A stretch of DNA of 64,000 nt. Source: DATGKG01 sp963783145 (GTDB taxonomy: Bacteria > Desulfobacterota > Binatia > Binatales > Binataceae). The stretch is taken from positions 1,426,001 through 1,490,000 of the forward strand of contig CAWAMM010000002.1 of NCBI GenBank assembly GCA_963783145.1. Direction: 5' to 3'. Under the pieces are notes generated by a model. It was not told the origin of the DNA and made no database searches. It saw nothing but the letters and a program-made list of their open reading frames with translations. The position numbers and the translations under genes are program-made. This document shows, one piece after another, positions 62,088-64,000 of this stretch (position 1 is the stretch's first letter; the number at the start of each line of letters is the position of its first letter).

Positions 62088-62867
62088 ATGGCACAAGGAA
62101 GAATCGCGGATCGCGTGGCGATAGTTACCGGTGGGGCATCGGGTATCGGCAAGGCGACGGTCGAACTGTTCGCGCAGGAAGGGGCCAAGGTCATCATCGG
62201 GGATTTGCAGGACAGCGCAGGCGAAAAAATCGCCAAGGACATCGGCGGGACCTTCGTCGCTACCGATGTCGCCGACCCGAAGCAGGTCGAGAGGCTGGTG
62301 CGCACCGCGGTCGACAAATTCGGCAAGCTCGACATCATGTACAACAACGCCGGCATCGGCGTCACCTCGTCACTGCTCGATCACACCGATGAGCTCTACC
62401 GCAAGACCATCGCCATCGACCTCGACGGGGTTTTCTGGGGGCTGCGCTACGCGGGCAAGGTGATGGTCGCGCAGAAGCGCGGCGCCATCGTCAACACCGC
62501 ATCGGTGGCGGGCATTCGCGGAAGCGTGGGGCTATCAGCCTATAACGCGGCGAAGTTCGGCGTCGTGGGACTGACCCGCAATGCAGCGCTGGAGTTCGCG
62601 CCGGCCGGCGTGCGGGTCAATTGCGTATGCCCCGGGATCATCGACACGCCGCTGGTGGCGCGCGCGTTCGGCCACACTGAGGAAATCCGCGAGACGATGC
62701 ATCGCTTCCATCCGCTCGGCCGGATGGGCAAGCCCGAGGAAATCGCGAAAGCCGTGTTGTTCCTCGCCTCGGATGATGCGTCATTCGTGACCGGCCACGC
62801 GCTGGTGGTCGATGGCGGCGTGTGCGCGGGCACCGGCAACACCTCGGGCATCACGACCAACGAGTAG
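62088..62867 (+). CDS. Short-chain dehydrogenase/reductase (SDR)
   Basis: 259 residues with a strong GGAGGGAG site before the ATG. Classical motifs: TGGASGIGKAT, NNAGIGV, NTASVAGIRGSVGLSAYNAAK (catalytic Ser, Tyr, Lys), and CPGIIDTPLV. The C-terminal GHALVVDGG is typical. It is the first of a two-gene unit with the GST-like gene that begins 2 bases after its stop. It likely oxidises or reduces a hydroxyl/keto substrate using NAD(P). It diverges from the acyl-CoA dehydrogenase across 238 bases. Confidence 0.93.
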   Translation: MAQGRIADRVAIVTGGASGIGKATVELFAQEGAKVIIGDLQDSAGEKIAKDIGGTFVATDVADPKQVERLVRTAVDKFGKLDIMYNNAGIGVTSSLLDHTDELYRKTIAIDLDGVFWGLRYAGKVMVAQKRGAIVNTASVAGIRGSVGLSAYNAAKFGVVGLTRNAALEFAPAGVRVNCVCPGIIDTPLVARAFGHTEEIRETMHRFHPLGRMGKPEEIAKAVLFLASDDASFVTGHALVVDGGVCAGTGNTSGITTNE

Positions 62868-62869
62868 AT

Positions 62870-63451
62870 ATGTTGACGCTGTATTTCTGTCCCGGGACGA
62901 GTTCGATGGCGCCGCACATCGCGCTGCATGAGATCGGCGCGCCCTTCGAGGGGCAGCCGATCTCACTCGCGAAAAAGGAAAATCGCGAGCCCGCGTTCCT
63001 CGCGATTAATCCCGAGGGTAAGGTACCGACCCTACTCATCGATGGCCGCGCGATGACCGAAGTCGCCGCTGTTCTCTTCTACCTCGCCAAGCGCCATCCC
63101 GACGCGAACCTGCTTCCCCAAGGTGACCTCGAAGCCGAGGCGCAGGTTATCTCTTGGATGTCGTTCATCGCGTCGACGATTCATCCGGCGCGACGGCAAG
63201 GCCTCGAATACGCGCGCAGCGTGTGGGAGCTGGCCGAGGCTCGCTTGGGCAATCGCGAATGGGCCGTCGGTCGCTACTCGCTCGCGGACATCCACCTTTT
63301 CCGGCTGTTCTGGCGCTTTCGGGGATCGCTCAATCCGGCACCGGGCGAGTTCCCGAATCTGACGAAGCATCATGATCGGATGATGGCGCGACCGGCGGTC
63401 AAGAAAACGATCGAGGTCGAATCTGCGATCGGCTACGACCTGCCGGCATAG
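62870..63451 (+). CDS. Glutathione S-transferase-like protein
   Basis: 193 residues from ATG 62870, 2 bases after the SDR stop; the open frame further upstream lies inside the SDR. Thioredoxin-fold N-terminal half (LTLYFCPGTSSMAPHIALHEIGAPFE, PEGKVPTLLIDGRAMTEVAAVLFYLA, with the cis-Pro VPTLL) and the alpha-helical GST C-terminal domain (YSLADIHLFRLFWRF). It is typical of beta/xi-like bacterial GSTs. It conjugates or reduces with glutathione, and gshB is in this window. The partner SDR suggests detoxification or catabolism of an electrophile. Confidence 0.9.
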   Translation: MLTLYFCPGTSSMAPHIALHEIGAPFEGQPISLAKKENREPAFLAINPEGKVPTLLIDGRAMTEVAAVLFYLAKRHPDANLLPQGDLEAEAQVISWMSFIASTIHPARRQGLEYARSVWELAEARLGNREWAVGRYSLADIHLFRLFWRFRGSLNPAPGEFPNLTKHHDRMMARPAVKKTIEVESAIGYDLPA

Positions 63452-63462
63452 GCGATCTGGTT

Positions 63463-63489
63463 CCCCTTCCCTACAAGGAAGGGGTTAGG
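63463..63489. repeat. Intergenic hairpin repeat, inverted copy
   Basis: CCCCTTCC and GGAAGGGG pair around CTACAA, followed by TTAGG, the complement of the CCTAA that starts the other copies. Placed between the convergent GST-like and glycosyltransferase genes; it could act as a terminator for both. Confidence 0.75.
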
Positions 63490-63491
63490 TC

Positions 63492-64000
63492 TCAGCACAC
63501 CGCGAGCATCGCGGAGAGCTGCCGATCGGAGTTGAACAAATCGCCCGCCAGCTCGCGCGCCCAGCGGCTGTGCAGATGGTAATTGCCGTCGATCTCGGCG
63601 ACTCCGGCGCGCGCCTCCTCGAGGTCGCGAAAATCGAGGACGCCGCGGCCGGTCGGGATGAACTGGCTGAAGCCGGTATCCTCGGCAAGGACCGGCCGGC
63701 CGAGCGCCAGGTAACATACGCTGCGATCGCTGAACCATCCGGTGTTCATCTCGCGGAAGATCGGCTTGGGGCATAGAATCTCGGCGCGCGACGCGCGCAG
63801 ATAGTCGCGATATGCCTCGGGCGTGGGCACCAACTCATGCGGATTGACCACGCGCCATCCGCCGGCCGCGAGCGCCTCGCGATCGCGCATCGGATCGGTG
63901 TCGCCGATATTGGTGGCGAGCTCGAACGGTCTGCCCGCGTGCTTCGGCAAATCCACGAAGCGCATATATGCGGTGCGCTTGGATGCGCTCAGCGCGCGGC
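63492..64000 (-). CDS. Glycosyltransferase-like protein, partial (N-terminus outside window)
   Basis: The minus frame is open to the window edge, so the start lies beyond 64000; the ATG at 63965 is internal. The visible 168 residues include GGWRVVNPHELVPTPEAYRDYLRASRAEILCPKPIFREMNTGWFSDRSVCYLALGRPVLAEDTGF, the pattern of GT-B glycosyltransferase C-terminal domains (CgeB-like family), followed by FIPTGRGVLDFRDLEEARAGVAEI. It would transfer a sugar from a nucleotide-sugar donor; the acceptor is unknown. It is convergent with the GST-like gene. Confidence 0.7.
   Translation of the reverse strand, partial: RALSASKRTAYMRFVDLPKHAGRPFELATNIGDTDPMRDREALAAGGWRVVNPHELVPTPEAYRDYLRASRAEILCPKPIFREMNTGWFSDRSVCYLALGRPVLAEDTGFSQFIPTGRGVLDFRDLEEARAGVAEIDGNYHLHSRWARELAGDLFNSDRQLSAMLAVC

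Overview
This is a GC-rich (by eye a little over 60 percent) bacterial chromosomal window with a housekeeping core: two tRNAs, gshB, rsmE, prmA, an ABC-F ATPase and an ECF sigma/anti-sigma pair. It is dense in acyl-CoA dehydrogenases, short-chain dehydrogenases, alpha/beta hydrolases, an epoxide hydrolase, a Baeyer-Villiger-type monooxygenase, a luciferase-like monooxygenase and ferritin-like di-iron proteins. No phage, integrase, transposase or CRISPR locus is visible. The gene content suggests an uncultured soil or sediment bacterium of a Binatota-, Acidobacteriota- or deltaproteobacterium-like lineage. That placement is inference from gene style and not a marker-gene result. || Layout. 1-8301: a peptide-maturation (RiPP-like) locus. 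A divergent nucleotidyltransferase (cut by the window edge) and an ABC exporter are followed by a secreted beta-propeller protein, a 55-residue Cys-containing precursor-like peptide at 5455-5622, an S26B-type peptidase, an HPr-kinase-like protein, a PqqD-like peptide chaperone and a radical SAM/SPASM enzyme. 8325-13517: GDP-fucose synthase, tRNA-Leu, an excisionase-type HTH protein with an Asp/Gly/His repeat tail, a SurA_N-DsbA protein, a lumazine-synthase-like protein, a deaminase and an SDR. 13714-16437: an operon with a small SCP2-like protein, a di-iron protein with all ligands and a paralogue that has lost most of them. 16458-22590: an acyl-CoA dehydrogenase, a cyclase-TPR receptor, a sigma-54 activator, and two short intergenic fossils that repeat the 3-prime tails of nearby genes. 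|| 22814-31631: ABC exporter, a doubly frameshifted acyltransferase overlapping an M48 protease, a cyclase-family hydrolase, a BVMO and an HSL-type esterase. 31879-41498: a cyclase-ATPase-TPR regulator, a second secreted beta-propeller paralogue, a hydrolase, a mannitol dehydrogenase-type enzyme and two small proteins. 42065-45803: tRNA-Phe, then prmA (frameshifted)-rsmE-gshB on the minus strand, and a TetR regulator. 45861-50860: a luciferase-like monooxygenase joined to an alpha/beta hydrolase in one frame, an atypical sigma-54-type regulator, a hydrolase and a small unknown protein. 50987-54823: a 1278-residue protein with an Mrr-like (apparently inactive) nuclease domain, TPRs, a GreA/GreB-C-like domain and a PIN-like domain. 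54937-64000: ABC-F, sigma/anti-sigma plus a ferritin-like protein, epoxide hydrolase, acyl-CoA dehydrogenase, SDR, GST and a partial glycosyltransferase. || The strongest candidates for undescribed biology are the RiPP-like locus with its unannotated precursor, the catalytic/degenerate di-iron pair, the four-domain nuclease-TPR-GreC-PIN protein, and the monooxygenase-hydrolase fusion.
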